A stretch of 44,805 nt of DNA, from assembly GCA_031290985.1 (NCBI GenBank), contig JARLJW010000062.1:1-44805 (forward strand), written 5' to 3'. The first letter of the stretch is position 1. Every line of letters begins with the position of its first letter. The notes under the pieces are model-generated. The model did no database searches. It was not told the DNA's origin and saw only the letters and a program-made list of their open reading frames with translations. The DNA is from Verrucomicrobiia bacterium. GTDB taxonomy: Bacteria > Verrucomicrobiota > Verrucomicrobiia > Limisphaerales > UBA11358. Position numbers and translations under genes: made by a program. Below are positions 16,286-24,814 of the stretch, piece after piece.

Positions 16286-16532
16286 ACTTATGTTGTGCTT
16301 CTCGCGGTGCAACATTGGAGGTAGGTAGTAACCTAAAGCTATTGGTTATATGTCGGCCAATGGCGGTTTATCATAATTGAGTTGGGGTTACTGCTTACCT
16401 TTAATTTTGGTAGTGGTCATATAACGGGCGCAAGATAGTGCTTGCACAAGGGAAGAAAAAAGCATTTAATTTTGTTCCCTGATAGTAGTCCCAAGCCCTA
16501 AGCCGCTGGCCGTAACTGGCTGGCGGCTTTTT
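16286..16532 (+). ncRNA. Candidate structured RNA at the right end
   Basis: After the last ORF comes a non-coding stretch with several stems. GGTAGGTAGTAACC (16320-16333) pairs along all 14 positions with GGTTACTGCTTACC (16386-16399) if two G-U pairs are allowed. Inside it, ATTGG (16341-16345) pairs with CCAAT (about 16358-16362). AGGGAA pairs with TTCCCT around 16450-16483. GTTGTGC/GTGCAAC forms a hairpin at about 16292-16313. A terminator closes it. It could be an independent small RNA or the structured 3' untranslated region of the ORF run. Confidence 0.35.
16500..16532 (+). terminator. Terminator near the right end of the element
   Basis: AAGCCGCTGGCC (16500-16511), loop GTAACT, GGCTGGCGGCTT (16518-16529), then T. 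Twelve pairs, including two G-U. It would stop element transcripts about 85 bases before the host lnt remnant. Confidence 0.88.
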
Positions 16533-16595
16533 GCTGAACACGGCACGGAGCGGCAAAATCTTCAAATTTGCCCAATTTTCAAGCATTTTACGCAC

Positions 16596-16635
16596 TACTT
16601 AAAAAAACATTAAGGTGGATGAATGTCGGATATGC
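16596..16635 (+). other. attR of the serine-integrase element
   Basis: TACTTAAAAAAACATTAAG (16596-16614) is the left arm of the reconstructed attP. GTG at 16615-16617 is the shared core, and host lnt resumes with GATGAATGTCGG. See the attL entry for the matching arm. Confidence 0.8.
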
Positions 16636-17575
16636 GTTGCCGCAGGGCGGATTGTTTTTTGGAATGTACGGTGCCGGCTTTGTGGTTTTGAGTGCGGCGA
16701 CGCTTTTTCATTTCAGGGCTTGGGTAAAGATTTCGCGGATTCAGTTGCTTGGCATCGCGGCGTTAATCCCCATCTTCGTGGTGCTTTTGCTGCCGGCTTC
16801 GATGTTGGGATATTTAGCCGGACGGCCATCGGTTTCTGTCACCGGCATCCAGCTTGAATTTCCCAATGCCAATCTCCTGCCCAAAGTTCTTGATCACGCG
16901 CTCGCAAAAAACACCAATTCCCAGATTTTCGTCCTCAGTGAGTACACGCTCAAAGACGGTGTCCCGGATTCGCTCAAGGACTGGTGCCGCGAGCATTCGC
17001 GCTATCTTGTGGTTGGTGGTGAGGAGGTTCTTACCAACGACGTCTATTTCAATACCGCCTTTGTGGTCGGCACCAATGGCGAGATTGTTTTCAAGCAGGC
17101 CAAGAGCGTGCCGATCCAGTTCTTCAAGGACGGATTGCGGGCGACGAACCAATCGCTTTGGAATTCTCCGTGGGGCAAGATCGGCATCTGCATCTGCTAC
17201 GACTTGAGCTACACGCGGGTGACGGATGAACTCGTGCGGCAGGGGGCGCAGCTTATTATTGTGCCGACGATGGATGTGGAGAATTGGGGGCGGCATCAGC
17301 ATGAGTTGCATTCGCGCGTGGCACCGGTGCGCGCAGCGGAATATCGCGTGCCGATCTTCCGGCTTGCGAGTTCAGGCATATCCCAAGCGGTTATAGGCAG
17401 CGGTCAGGTCGTGGCGCAAACCCATATGCCCGGGCCGGGGGAAACGTTGTCCGCCCAACTGCACCTGCCGGCTCATGGTGCGTTGCCATGGGACAGATAT
17501 TTTGCGCCGGTTTGTACTGGGATTACGGGGTTGATTCTTGTGTGTTTGCTGGTTTTGGAATGGAAAAAACGGTAA
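16616..17575 (+). pseudogene. lnt: Apolipoprotein N-acyltransferase-like, 3' part (interrupted)
   Basis: The remaining 319 codons of the split gene, starting at the TGG codon restored after excision. It contains two further membrane helices (LFFGMYGAGFVVLSAATLF and IQLLGIAALIPIFVVLLLPA), a complete nitrilase-type domain and a final helix (VCTGITGLILVCLLVLEW). The catalytic triad appears as Glu in FVLSEYTLKD, Lys in FKQAKSVPIQFF and Cys in GICICYDLSY. The flanks of these residues differ from textbook Lnt, so a diverged Lnt-like acyltransferase is the safe name. The frame stays open into the element as far as a TTG at 16568, and an ATG lies at 16619, but neither has a well-spaced ribosome-binding site. 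The rejoined protein would be about 461 residues, slightly short for Lnt. Confidence 0.85.
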
Positions 17576-18012
17576 ACCGGTTGGACAGCCTTTGTGTGGC
17601 AGGATGGGCGGGATGAATGACGGGAAAAAGCACCAAGCGTCCAAGGTCCAACCGCCAAAGAAGCTGCAAACTCGAAGTCAATGGAGCGCCCGGCACAACA
17701 AAATGAAAATTACGAAACGAACCCAGTTAAAACAAAATAAAGCCACGGTAAATGACCGTGATAGTGGAATGCCGAGCGATGCCCGGCGCTTTGCGGATTG
17801 AGCGTCCAACTCGCCGTGCCGGAGGCCGGCGCGCCGAGTGAAAGTTCGGCCAGACGGCTTGGTGTTTCTGGAGCATTAGCATGGCAGGAACTGCCACGCT
17901 TGAAAGTGCCTGCTGCGCAGGCAAACAAGGTCGCAGCCCGACCTTGTCCACCTTGGAGTTGGGGGCGTTGGGCTGTTGAGGAACCCGCGGGCGGGCCGCC
18001 CGCGCTCCGAGT
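17576..18012. other. Non-coding repeat mosaic
   Basis: About 440 bases with no convincing gene. It contains short GC-rich palindromic pieces and, at 17893-17943, a segment shared with 22200-22250. The 3' ends of lnt and of the minus-strand membrane-protein gene converge here. Confidence 0.5.
17893..17943 (+). repeat. 51-bp interspersed repeat, copy 1
   Basis: Starts GCCACGC, has the core GTGCCTGCTGCGCAGGCA and then ACAAGGTCGC, and ends CGACC. The partner at 22200-22250 has the same length with a few substitutions. The core includes the palindrome GCCTGC-TGC-GCAGGC. Confidence 0.75.
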
Positions 18013-18501
18013 TCAGCGGAGCAGTTTGATGGCGACAGAGAAAAGCAGCGCGATAATAACAAGATATGCCACCAGTCTGAGCCAATACCCATAAGCATCC
18101 TGTTTGCGTTCGACGAACCTGATATGTCGCGACGATACCATGAATATTGTTCCCCGATGCAATGCCCAAAGGACGTAAAGCAGCAATATACCGCCGGTTC
18201 CGAACAGGCCGATGCAGTCTTTGCAGAGAGCGGCTTTTTGGGCCGGGTTGGCCCCGAGTTGCACCGGGGTATTCGGGTGAACCGCGGGATTAATCTTCCC
18301 AAAATCCCCGGCCGTGGGCTGGTTAAAATTCGGTCTCGTTGGAACCGGGCTGGGTGCGGCGATGACGCCGTGGCTGGCGTTGGTGAAATACATGGGCGGG
18401 TTGGTGGTCACGCCGGCAGCCCGGTTGGGTGGCGGCGGCAGCGGCGGTGCTTTGAGCGTCCAACCGAACAACAGGAGCAGGAGGACCAGCCCGATTTTCA
18501 T
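18013..18501 (-). CDS. Hypothetical membrane protein
   Basis: A 162-residue protein I do not recognise. It begins with a hydrophobic signal or anchor (MKIGLVLLLLLFGWTLKA), then a Pro/Asn-rich linker of about 70 residues, then CKDC, and two membrane helices (IGLFGTGGILLLYVLWALH and LRLVAYLVIIALLFSVAIKLL) separated by a basic loop. The ATG at 18501 lies three bases after the dusB stop on the same strand, so the two are probably co-transcribed. The CKDC pair could bind metal or form a disulfide, but it is isolated. Confidence 0.7.
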   Translation of the reverse strand: MKIGLVLLLLLFGWTLKAPPLPPPPNRAAGVTTNPPMYFTNASHGVIAAPSPVPTRPNFNQPTAGDFGKINPAVHPNTPVQLGANPAQKAALCKDCIGLFGTGGILLLYVLWALHRGTIFMVSSRHIRFVERKQDAYGYWLRLVAYLVIIALLFSVAIKLLR

Positions 18502-18504
18502 GGT

Positions 18505-19611
18505 TCACCAAACTTCCACGGGGCCTTTGGGCACGGGGATATGTTCGCGTGTGGTGGAGGCCGGCGCATCACGCATGAAGGAGGCAATCATGGGTGCGGG
18601 CTGGAAGCGCGGCAGAAGCTCGCCGGCTTCATCCAAAAATTGCCGCCGCCAGCGGACGTAATGCTTGAGCATGTCGTTGAACTCGGTCCGGGTGCGCACC
18701 TGCACGACTTTCTTGTTGAATTCGTGGCAGGGGCCGAAGCGTTTGGAATACCACGGCGCGACCTTGCGGAACATCCGGCAGCCCAGTTCTTCGCCGAACA
18801 CTTCGATCATCAGGTCCAGGTGACGCTGCATGACGCGGATGCGCTCGTCAAAGCTTGGTTCCGGCGGCAACGATCCCGTGCTGATAAATTCCAACGTGCG
18901 CCGGAAAATCCACGGATCGTAAAATGCGCCGCGGCCGATGCTCACGCCGGCGCAGCCGGTTTCGGCGAGCATCTTCTTGGCGGCCTCGGGGGTGACGACG
19001 TCGCCGTTGCCGATGACGGGAATGGACTTCACGGCCGCGACGACCTTGCGGATGCCGGCGAGGTTCACGGTGCCGCCAAAGCCCTGTTCGCGCGTCCGGC
19101 CATGGACAAAGATCGCGGCCGCCCCGGCATCCTCCAGCGCGCGCGCCAGGTCGGGCGCGGTCAAATTGTCATCATCCCAGCCGAGCCGCATCTTGGCGGT
19201 GACCGGGATTTTCACGGCGTCCACCATGCCGCGGACGAGGGCGGCGGTTTTGTCCAGTTCGGTCATCATGGCCGAGCCGCCGCCGATCTTGACGACTTTT
19301 TTGACCGGGCAGCCCATGTTGATGTCCACGGAAACGGCGCCACGCGCCTCGACGATGAGGGCGGCATCGCGCATCTCCCCGGGCACGGAGCCGAAAAGTT
19401 GCACGGCGAGCGGGGAATCCGCCGGGGACGTCTCTATCAGCTTGTAGGCCTTGGGGTTCTTCTCGATGAGGGAGCGGGCGTTGACGAGGTCGGTGGTGCA
19501 GAGGCCGACGCCGCCGACCTCGCGCACGACGAGGCGGAAGGGCAGGTTGGTGTAACCCGCCAGCGGCGAGAGGAACAGGTTCGAGTTTAGATTGAGCGGT
19601 CCAAGGCGCAT
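18505..19611 (-). CDS. dusB: tRNA-dihydrouridine synthase (DusB-like)
   Basis: A flavin-dependent enzyme of about 368 residues that reduces uridine to dihydrouridine in tRNA loops. The FMN-binding TIM barrel begins NLFLSPLAGYTNLPFRLVVRE, and the catalytic Cys101 is in DINMGCPVKKVVK with the following GGGSAMM. VTAKMRLGWDD, FVHGRTREQGF and IPVIGNGDVVTPEAAKKML are further family blocks, and GVSIGRGAFYDPWIF closes the barrel. I start at ATG 19611 (MRLGPLNL), since the open frame upstream has no family character. It is divergent from ftsH, with 68 bases between the starts. The subfamily (DusB) is the most common bacterial one and fits, but is not proven. Confidence 0.92.
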   Translation of the reverse strand: MRLGPLNLNSNLFLSPLAGYTNLPFRLVVREVGGVGLCTTDLVNARSLIEKNPKAYKLIETSPADSPLAVQLFGSVPGEMRDAALIVEARGAVSVDINMGCPVKKVVKIGGGSAMMTELDKTAALVRGMVDAVKIPVTAKMRLGWDDDNLTAPDLARALEDAGAAAIFVHGRTREQGFGGTVNLAGIRKVVAAVKSIPVIGNGDVVTPEAAKKMLAETGCAGVSIGRGAFYDPWIFRRTLEFISTGSLPPEPSFDERIRVMQRHLDLMIEVFGEELGCRMFRKVAPWYSKRFGPCHEFNKKVVQVRTRTEFNDMLKHYVRWRRQFLDEAGELLPRFQPAPMIASFMRDAPASTTREHIPVPKGPVEVW

Positions 19612-19679
19612 CGCTGTCAGTGTATGCAAATTAGCTGATTGCGAAAGCCGTATTGAAGTGATAGCTTGGCACAATCAAA

Positions 19680-21740
19680 ATGTTAGACGACGATTCAAAG
19701 AACAACGACAAGAAGCCCGCCGGCAACAGCAATGGCGGTTTCAAGGTTCCCATGACGCTGCTCGCGTGGGCGGGCATCACCGCGGCCGTGGTCGCATTGA
19801 TGATGATGCGGGGGCATTATCCAGGCGCGGCCCAGCCGGAGCAAATCGAGCAGTCCGCGTTTTTTCAATATTTTGAATCCAACCAGATCGTCAGCGCGAC
19901 CATCGTGGTGAACCAGCAGACGTTGCCGCTCACGGACATCAACGGGTCATACTCGAAGATAGATAAAGACGGGAAGGTCGTGACCGAAAAAGACGGCAAA
20001 CCGGTGGAATTTCCATTCGTGGTCCGCAATGCCTACTTGTCACCCGATGTCTGGAGCCGGCTGTTGCGGTCCAACTTGGTTAAAAACAATTCGCCGAATG
20101 TCATGCTGCAGAGCTTCCTCTGGGGGCTCGCGCCGTTTTTGATCCTGGGCGTGCTGTTCTGGTTTTTCTTCATCCGGCAGATCAAGATGGCCGGCAAGGG
20201 TGCTTTGAGCTTTGGCAAGAGCAAGGCGCGCATGCTGGCGAAGGATCGCAACAAGACTACTTTCAAGGACGTCGCCGGTGTGGAAGAGGCGATGGAGGAA
20301 GTTTCTGAACTCGTGGATTTCCTCAAGGATCCGAAAAAATTTCAGCGCCTCGGCGGACGCATTCCCAAGGGCGTGTTGATGATCGGGCCTCCGGGCACGG
20401 GCAAGACACTTTTGGCGAAGGCCATCGCAGGCGAGGCGGATGCGGCGTTTTTCAGCATCAGCGGCTCGGACTTTGTGGAGATGTTTGTCGGCGTCGGCGC
20501 GAGCCGGGTGCGCGACATGTTTGAGCAGGCGCGCAAGAGCACGCCGTGCCTGATTTTCATTGATGAGATTGACGCGGTCGGTCGCAGCCGTGGGCATGGC
20601 CTCGGCGGCGGCAATGACGAACGGGAACAGACCTTGAACGCCTTGCTCGTGGAGATGGACGGTTTTGACACGCAGGAAGGCATCATCATCATCGCGGCCA
20701 CGAACCGGCCGGACGTGCTGGATCCGGCGCTGTTGCGCCCGGGCCGTTTCGACCGCCAGGTGACCGTGAACCTGCCGGATGTCCGCGGACGTGAGGCGAT
20801 CTTGAAGGTCCACGCGAAGAACGTGAAGCTTGGGCCGCAGGTGGATTTGTCGGTCATCGCCCGCGGTACGCCGGGTTATTCCGGCGCGGAACTGGCGAAC
20901 TTGCTTAACGAGGCCGCGCTGCTGGCCGCCCGCACCGGCAAGAAGATGGTGGAGCAGGGTGAACTGGAAGAGGCGCGCGACAAGGTGCGCTGGGGCCGCG
21001 AACGCCGCAGCATGGCCATGAGCGACGAGGAGAAGCGCGCCACGGCCTGGCACGAGGCCGGCCACGCGCTCGTCAATGTTTTGCTCAAGCACACGCACCC
21101 GCTGCACAAGGTCACGATCATTCCGCGCGGTCGCGCGCTGGGCGTCACCATGTCTCTGCCGAAGGAAGACATGTTGAACATGCGGAAGAAGCAGGCGGTG
21201 GACACGATCATCATGACGATGGCCGGACGCATCGCGGAGGAATACGTGACGGACGACATTTCCAGCGGCGCTTCCATGGACATCCAGCAGGCGACGCATC
21301 TGGCCAAGGCGATGGTCATGCACTGGGGCATGAGCGACCGGCTGGGTCACGTGCTCTACGGTGAAGCGCAGGAATATGTTTTCCTGGGCCGCGACATGAT
21401 GCGCTCGAAGGATTACAGCGAGGAAACCGCCAAGGAAATCGATGCGGAAGTGAAGCGCATCGTGGAAGGTGCTTTCAACACCGCCAGAGAATTGATTGAA
21501 ACCCATCGCGACAAGCTGGAGATGATCGCCAACGGTTTGCTGGAATACGAGACGCTCGATGGCGTGCAGGTGGAGGAGATCGTCCGCAGCGGGACGTTCA
21601 CCCCGCCGCCGAAGCCGCCGGTGGATTCCACCCCGATGATGGGTGCGCCCGCTGGGACGGTTCTGCCAGAAAACCCGCCCAAGACCGCGCCGCCCAAACT
21701 GCCGGGATTGGGAACGCCAGCACCGGCGCCGGCGGGTTGA
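19680..21740 (+). CDS. ftsH: ATP-dependent zinc metalloprotease FtsH
   Basis: A membrane-anchored AAA+ protease of 686 residues that degrades damaged or regulated membrane and cytoplasmic proteins. There are two N-terminal membrane helices ([19 protein letters not shown] and [20 protein letters not shown]) flanking a periplasmic domain. Then Walker A GPPGTGKT (236-243), Walker B IFIDEID (292-298), the second region of homology [19 protein letters not shown], and the zinc motif HEAGH (458-462) with a later Asp in [12 protein letters not shown] Pro-rich tail ends the protein. Divergent from dusB; a terminator follows. Two SPFH proteins occur later in the window, a family that includes the FtsH regulators HflK and HflC, but they are unlinked here. 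Confidence 0.98.
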   Translation: MLDDDSKNNDKKPAGNSNGGFKVPMTLLAWAGITAAVVALMMMRGHYPGAAQPEQIEQSAFFQYFESNQIVSATIVVNQQTLPLTDINGSYSKIDKDGKVVTEKDGKPVEFPFVVRNAYLSPDVWSRLLRSNLVKNNSPNVMLQSFLWGLAPFLILGVLFWFFFIRQIKMAGKGALSFGKSKARMLAKDRNKTTFKDVAGVEEAMEEVSELVDFLKDPKKFQRLGGRIPKGVLMIGPPGTGKTLLAKAIAGEADAAFFSISGSDFVEMFVGVGASRVRDMFEQARKSTPCLIFIDEIDAVGRSRGHGLGGGNDEREQTLNALLVEMDGFDTQEGIIIIAATNRPDVLDPALLRPGRFDRQVTVNLPDVRGREAILKVHAKNVKLGPQVDLSVIARGTPGYSGAELANLLNEAALLAARTGKKMVEQGELEEARDKVRWGRERRSMAMSDEEKRATAWHEAGHALVNVLLKHTHPLHKVTIIPRGRALGVTMSLPKEDMLNMRKKQAVDTIIMTMAGRIAEEYVTDDISSGASMDIQQATHLAKAMVMHWGMSDRLGHVLYGEAQEYVFLGRDMMRSKDYSEETAKEIDAEVKRIVEGAFNTARELIETHRDKLEMIANGLLEYETLDGVQVEEIVRSGTFTPPPKPPVDSTPMMGAPAGTVLPENPPKTAPPKLPGLGTPAPAPAG

Positions 21741-21771
21741 ATTGAAATATCAGGGTAAGGAAAATTTTCAC

Positions 21772-21805
21772 AGAAGCGCCGAGTTAAACTCGACGCTTCT
21801 TTTTT
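21772..21805 (+). terminator. Terminator of ftsH
   Basis: AGAAGCG-C-CGAGT (21772-21784), loop TAA, ACTCG-A-CGCTTCT (21788-21800), then TTTTT. A single C-A mismatch interrupts a 12-bp stem. Confidence 0.9.
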
Positions 21806-22104
21806 ATGGGGATGGTGGAGCGGTGATTTGTAAGTAATCGAAGTGCAATGTATTGCGTATTAGGCTGGCTGTGGGAAAAGCGGCAGAGGGCTGCCGCAAT
21901 CCAAGACGCTGGCGCGGCGGCGGGGCGGTGGACAAATTGATGGGATGCGTGTGAATGTACGCACAAGGTGCCTCTGGCAGGCAGGCAAGGTTACAGCGAG
22001 GCTCGAAGGCTTTTGAAGAAATTGCGTCTGGCACAAACAATTGAGCAGGAGTGACGTGCTTTGGTGCGCGCAGGCGGGTTGGAATCGCCACCCGTACCGG
22101 ACGC

Positions 22105-22150
22105 TCGAAAGCGCCGTCGCCGCTGCGCTCTGCCGGCGCAGTCCATGATG
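22105..22150 (+). repeat. Interspersed GC-rich repeat, copy 2
   Basis: 46-nt partner of 77-122, with the same ends (CGAAAGCG and CGCAGTCCATGATG) and a diverged middle. Confidence 0.5.
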
Positions 22151-22199
22151 TTTTCGGACCTGGCGCAGCGTCCGTGATTAGTGCGTACGCCAGTGGACG

Positions 22200-22250
22200 G
22201 CCACGCCTCGAGGTGCCTGCTGCGCAGGCAGACAAGGTCGCGGCGCGACC
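22200..22250 (+). repeat. 51-bp interspersed repeat, copy 2
   Basis: Partner of 17893-17943. The GTGCCTGCTGCGCAGGCA core is identical. Confidence 0.75.
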
Positions 22251-22362
22251 CCTGGCCACTTTTGTTTGTGATGAGTAGGGATTGCCGGCAGCAAGCGGGT
22301 GAAGCGCACCTAGCCGAGAGGACTTTTGAAATGCGGAGACCGGCACGGGGTTTTTGAACTGA

Positions 22363-22884
22363 TTACTCGGAAGATTTTTCGAGGCTCTTCAGGTCTTCGG
22401 CGAGGAATTGCGCCACGTCCTTGAACCGGGCCACGTTTTCGGGGTTCATGGCCATCAAGGTCTGGTGGGCTTCGAGGCTGGTGCGGGTGATCTGCTCGTG
22501 GGTCGGGTTGATGGATTCCGGCTGGCAGGTCTGCACGGCTTCCGGCATTTCGAGCGTGCCGGTTTTCATGCGGAAGAGGTGCGCCGCGCCCAGGTTTTCC
22601 AAAAGTTCGGCCACGCGCACGGTCGCATTCAGCAGTTCGATCCCGCGTTCGGCGGGAGCGCCTTGGGGATTGAGCTTTATTCCAAAGCCGGCGAGCACGC
22701 CGAGGAAGGTGCTGTCCATCAGGACGCAGTCGGTCAGGTCGATGACGAAATGTTTGTAGCCCTTGCCGGCGAGTTCGCTGAGGAGGGTTTTAAAATCGGG
22801 GCTGGAGGCAAAATTGGCCCGGCCCGCGATGCGGATGCACGCGATTTTCTTCCCGACCAGCACTGACAGATTGGCAGGTGTCAT
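22363..22884 (-). CDS. STAS-domain protein (anti-sigma factor antagonist type)
   Basis: A 173-residue protein from ATG 22884. The STAS fold is indicated by VGKKIACIRIAGRANF, the beta strand and helix KHFVIDLTDCVLMDSTFLGVLAGFG with the Ser that is phosphorylated in SpoIIAA-like proteins, and VRVAELLENLGAAHLF. The C-terminal 60 residues are a helical extension (HEQITRTSLEAHQTLM, VAQFLAEDLKSLEK). Such proteins act in partner-switching control of sigma factors or of other signalling proteins; no kinase partner is nearby. It lies 14 bases after holA on the same strand, so it is likely the third gene of that operon. GC-rich host-like codon use. Confidence 0.82.
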   Translation of the reverse strand: MTPANLSVLVGKKIACIRIAGRANFASSPDFKTLLSELAGKGYKHFVIDLTDCVLMDSTFLGVLAGFGIKLNPQGAPAERGIELLNATVRVAELLENLGAAHLFRMKTGTLEMPEAVQTCQPESINPTHEQITRTSLEAHQTLMAMNPENVARFKDVAQFLAEDLKSLEKSSE

Positions 22885-22898
22885 TTTAGGGTAAATTT

Positions 22899-24029
22899 TC
22901 AGGCCGCGACCGCCGACGGGGTTACGATCTGGACCAGCGCCTGTTGCAACACCAGCGCCTCGTCGAGGCCGCTGGAGACCAGCCGCTGGTTGCACCGCAA
23001 CAGCACGTCCATGGCGTTGACCAGTTCGGACGAGGTATATTTTTTGACCTGCGGCAGGGCTTTGTAAAGCACATATGGATTGAGTGCCAGCGGATTAAAC
23101 TTGCGGTCCGCCGGCAATTTATCCGCCGGAACCCGTTCGAGCTGTGATTTGAACGAGTTGTAATCGCGGGAATCCTTGATCCAGCCCTCGCGCATCATCT
23201 CCTTGAGGAACAACAACGCCCGCACCTTGCTGATGAGGCCGTACAGCAGCCCGATCTCCGACTTGTCCGAGTCAAACTTGGTTTCCCACAGCTCTTCGTC
23301 CAGCCGGCGGAGCAGGGCGGGGAGGTTGCGGTCGCCCAGGGCATCGCCCAGGGCAAACGCCCGGGCGCTCTTGTTGCGGGAACAGATGGCGGCGACATCG
23401 GCCAGCTCCACGCGCTTGCGATCGCCGACCGAGAGGCACAGCTTTTCCACTTCGCTTTCGAGCTGGCGGGCGTTGGGGCCGACGCGGTTGATCAATTCGG
23501 CGAGGGCGTCCTCGGCGACGTCTTTCTGCCGCTGCTTGAAACCAGTGCGCGCCGCGTCATCGGCGCGGTCGGCCCAGTCCTTGTCATCGACGGACCAGGC
23601 GGAAAAGATCTCCACTGTGCCGAGCTTGTCGAGGGTCTTGAAAAAAGTCTTCCGCTTGTCCACCTTGCCGGCGCTGATGAGCAGCCGGACGTTCTGCCAT
23701 TGGAAGGTCTTCAGCTCGTCAGAAAGGCCGCCGAGCATCTCGGTGACGGCTGCGGCGGAGGCGGTGCGTTCCTCGCCGAGAAAATTGCAGTCGCGCAGCC
23801 AGACGGCCTTGCCGCCACCGAAAAAAGGGAGGGTGTTAAGGGCCTCGCGCAGCTTGCTGAGGGCGGTCAGGGCCTCGCCGCTGTTGCCCGCCGTGGCTTC
23901 GATGATCTCATGATCCATGCCACCCAGTTCGGCGGACCATTCCTTGAAGATCTGTTTGGCGCGCTGTTTGACGGCGAAATCATCATCGCCGCAGACGAGC
24001 GCCAGGGGGTTGGATTTGGCCGCGGCCAT
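22899..24029 (-). CDS. holA: DNA polymerase III subunit delta
   Basis: The delta subunit of the clamp loader, 376 residues, which opens the beta clamp. The N-terminus LALVCGDDDFAVKQRAKQIF is the typical degenerate AAA+ start. ALNTLPFFGGGKAVWLRDCNF is the clamp-contact loop region, and NARQLESEVEKLCL, with the later RALLFLKEMM and LVNAMDVLLRCNQRLVS sections, matches the helical collar. Its start codon directly follows the TGA of the bifunctional-nuclease gene, so the two are translationally linked. Identity is strong by pattern. Confidence 0.9.
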   Translation of the reverse strand: MAAAKSNPLALVCGDDDFAVKQRAKQIFKEWSAELGGMDHEIIEATAGNSGEALTALSKLREALNTLPFFGGGKAVWLRDCNFLGEERTASAAAVTEMLGGLSDELKTFQWQNVRLLISAGKVDKRKTFFKTLDKLGTVEIFSAWSVDDKDWADRADDAARTGFKQRQKDVAEDALAELINRVGPNARQLESEVEKLCLSVGDRKRVELADVAAICSRNKSARAFALGDALGDRNLPALLRRLDEELWETKFDSDKSEIGLLYGLISKVRALLFLKEMMREGWIKDSRDYNSFKSQLERVPADKLPADRKFNPLALNPYVLYKALPQVKKYTSSELVNAMDVLLRCNQRLVSSGLDEALVLQQALVQIVTPSAVAA

Positions 24030-24488
24030 TCAGTCGCTCTCGCTGTTGGATTCGTTCATGCGTTCGAGGACTTCACTCATGTCCTCGACCGACTCGAACA
24101 ACTTGGCCGAAACGAAGATGGGCTTCTTTTGCGCGGCGGCCAGGGCCAGGCAGTCGCTCGGGCGCGCGTCGAGCTCCACGATCTTGCGCTCGGTTTGGAG
24201 CTCGTTCTGCTGCTGCAGGATGAGCCGCGCAAAGTAGGTGGAATTTTTGAGGTCGGTGATGATGACGCGTTCCACGTTGATGCCAAAGCCGAGAAAGACC
24301 CGGTTGATGAGGTCATGCGTGAGCGGGCGTTCCTTGGGGGTGTCGCGCAAGAACATCCCGATGACCGCCCCCATCTGCGGTTCGACCTGGATGACGAAGA
24401 CCTTCTTCTCATTGCCCACAAACAACGCGCAACTGTTGTTGTGGGGAAGGATGCCTCTGATTTGTACTGGCAGGACGTCGCTCTTCAC
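24030..24488 (-). CDS. Bifunctional nuclease (BFN/DUF151) family protein
   Basis: A 152-residue single-domain protein. Family blocks are ILPHNNSCALFVGNEKKVFVIQV, ERPLTHDLINRVFLGFGINVERVIITDLKNSTYFARLIL and the conserved DARPSDCLALAAAQKKPIFV, each given here in part order. BFN proteins have reported DNase/RNase activity in plants, but bacterial functions are poorly known. It ends with an acidic tail (RMNESNSESD). The likely start is GTG 24488. It is first of a three-gene unit with holA and the STAS gene. Confidence 0.85.
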   Translation of the reverse strand: MKSDVLPVQIRGILPHNNSCALFVGNEKKVFVIQVEPQMGAVIGMFLRDTPKERPLTHDLINRVFLGFGINVERVIITDLKNSTYFARLILQQQNELQTERKIVELDARPSDCLALAAAQKKPIFVSAKLFESVEDMSEVLERMNESNSESD

Positions 24489-24814
24489 CCCCCAAGCTTA
24501 CGGCTCAATCGCCAAAAAACAAGTCCCGGACGCGCATGGCTGGTTTGTAATTGGAAGGGGAGGGACTTGCAGCGCCGTTCGGAGCGAAGCGGAGATGGAC
24601 CGGTTTTGGCAACATGCTTCAAGTACAAGGCGTGGGTTGGGCAAAAAAGCACCTCCTTTCCCCAACCGTCTCCTCCATTCCCATGGAGGAGAGTCCGCTT
24701 TCGGCGAGTTCGGGGACAGTGCCTCATCAAGGTGCGCTCCACGGCACCCGGGTGTGAGATTGACGCTTTCCATGGCGCGTCATGGCAGGTAGGGTATGCC
24801 GCATTAAGGATTAG
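24489..24814. other. Divergent spacer
   Basis: About 325 bases between the BFN gene (minus) and the MFS gene (plus). I see GC-rich repeat-like pieces and a hairpin CTCCAT-TCCC-ATGGAG at about 24673-24688. No gene is supported, and I see no clear promoter. Confidence 0.4.

Larger units (their letters stand above)
9811..16617 (+). mobile_element. 6.8-kb serine-integrase element inserted in lnt
   Basis: Bounds come from the split lnt frame. Joining host sequence left of 9812 to that right of 16617 gives TTTTCGTGGATGAATG, which restores the codons for KFS-WMNVGY. One unit between the repeated GTG copies is 6,805 bp. Joining the element ends recreates an imperfect palindrome: TACTTAAAAAAACATTAAG (16596-16614) against the complement of 9814-9832, with 16 of 19 positions matching around GTGA. 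The element is clearly AT-rich against its GC-rich surroundings. It encodes a large serine recombinase at the left end, a small serine recombinase, an orphan minus-strand gene and five small ORFs including excisionase-like HTH proteins, with long structured non-coding regions. No structural phage, conjugation or replication genes are recognised. I call it an integrative element or satellite of unknown kind. Confidence 0.9.
21806..22362. other. Non-coding repeat mosaic
   Basis: About 560 bases with no convincing gene. Visible pieces are a perfect hairpin, GCGGCAG-AGGG-CTGCCGC (21880-21897), and copies of two interspersed repeats (22105-22150 and 22200-22250). Open frames here are coded by repeat sequence and look spurious. 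Confidence 0.55.

Noticed and set aside
9811..16617. Insertion into a tRNA gene or a tyrosine-recombinase island
   Set aside because: There is no tRNA at the junction, the target is a coding sequence, the shared core is only three bases, and the recombinases are of the serine type.
18124..19590. Plus-strand open frame opposite dusB
   Set aside because: Shadow of dusB; no domain and no start signal.
21804..22346. Open frame of about 180 codons on the minus strand after ftsH
   Set aside because: It is made of interspersed repeat sequence and crosses the ftsH terminator; no family resemblance.
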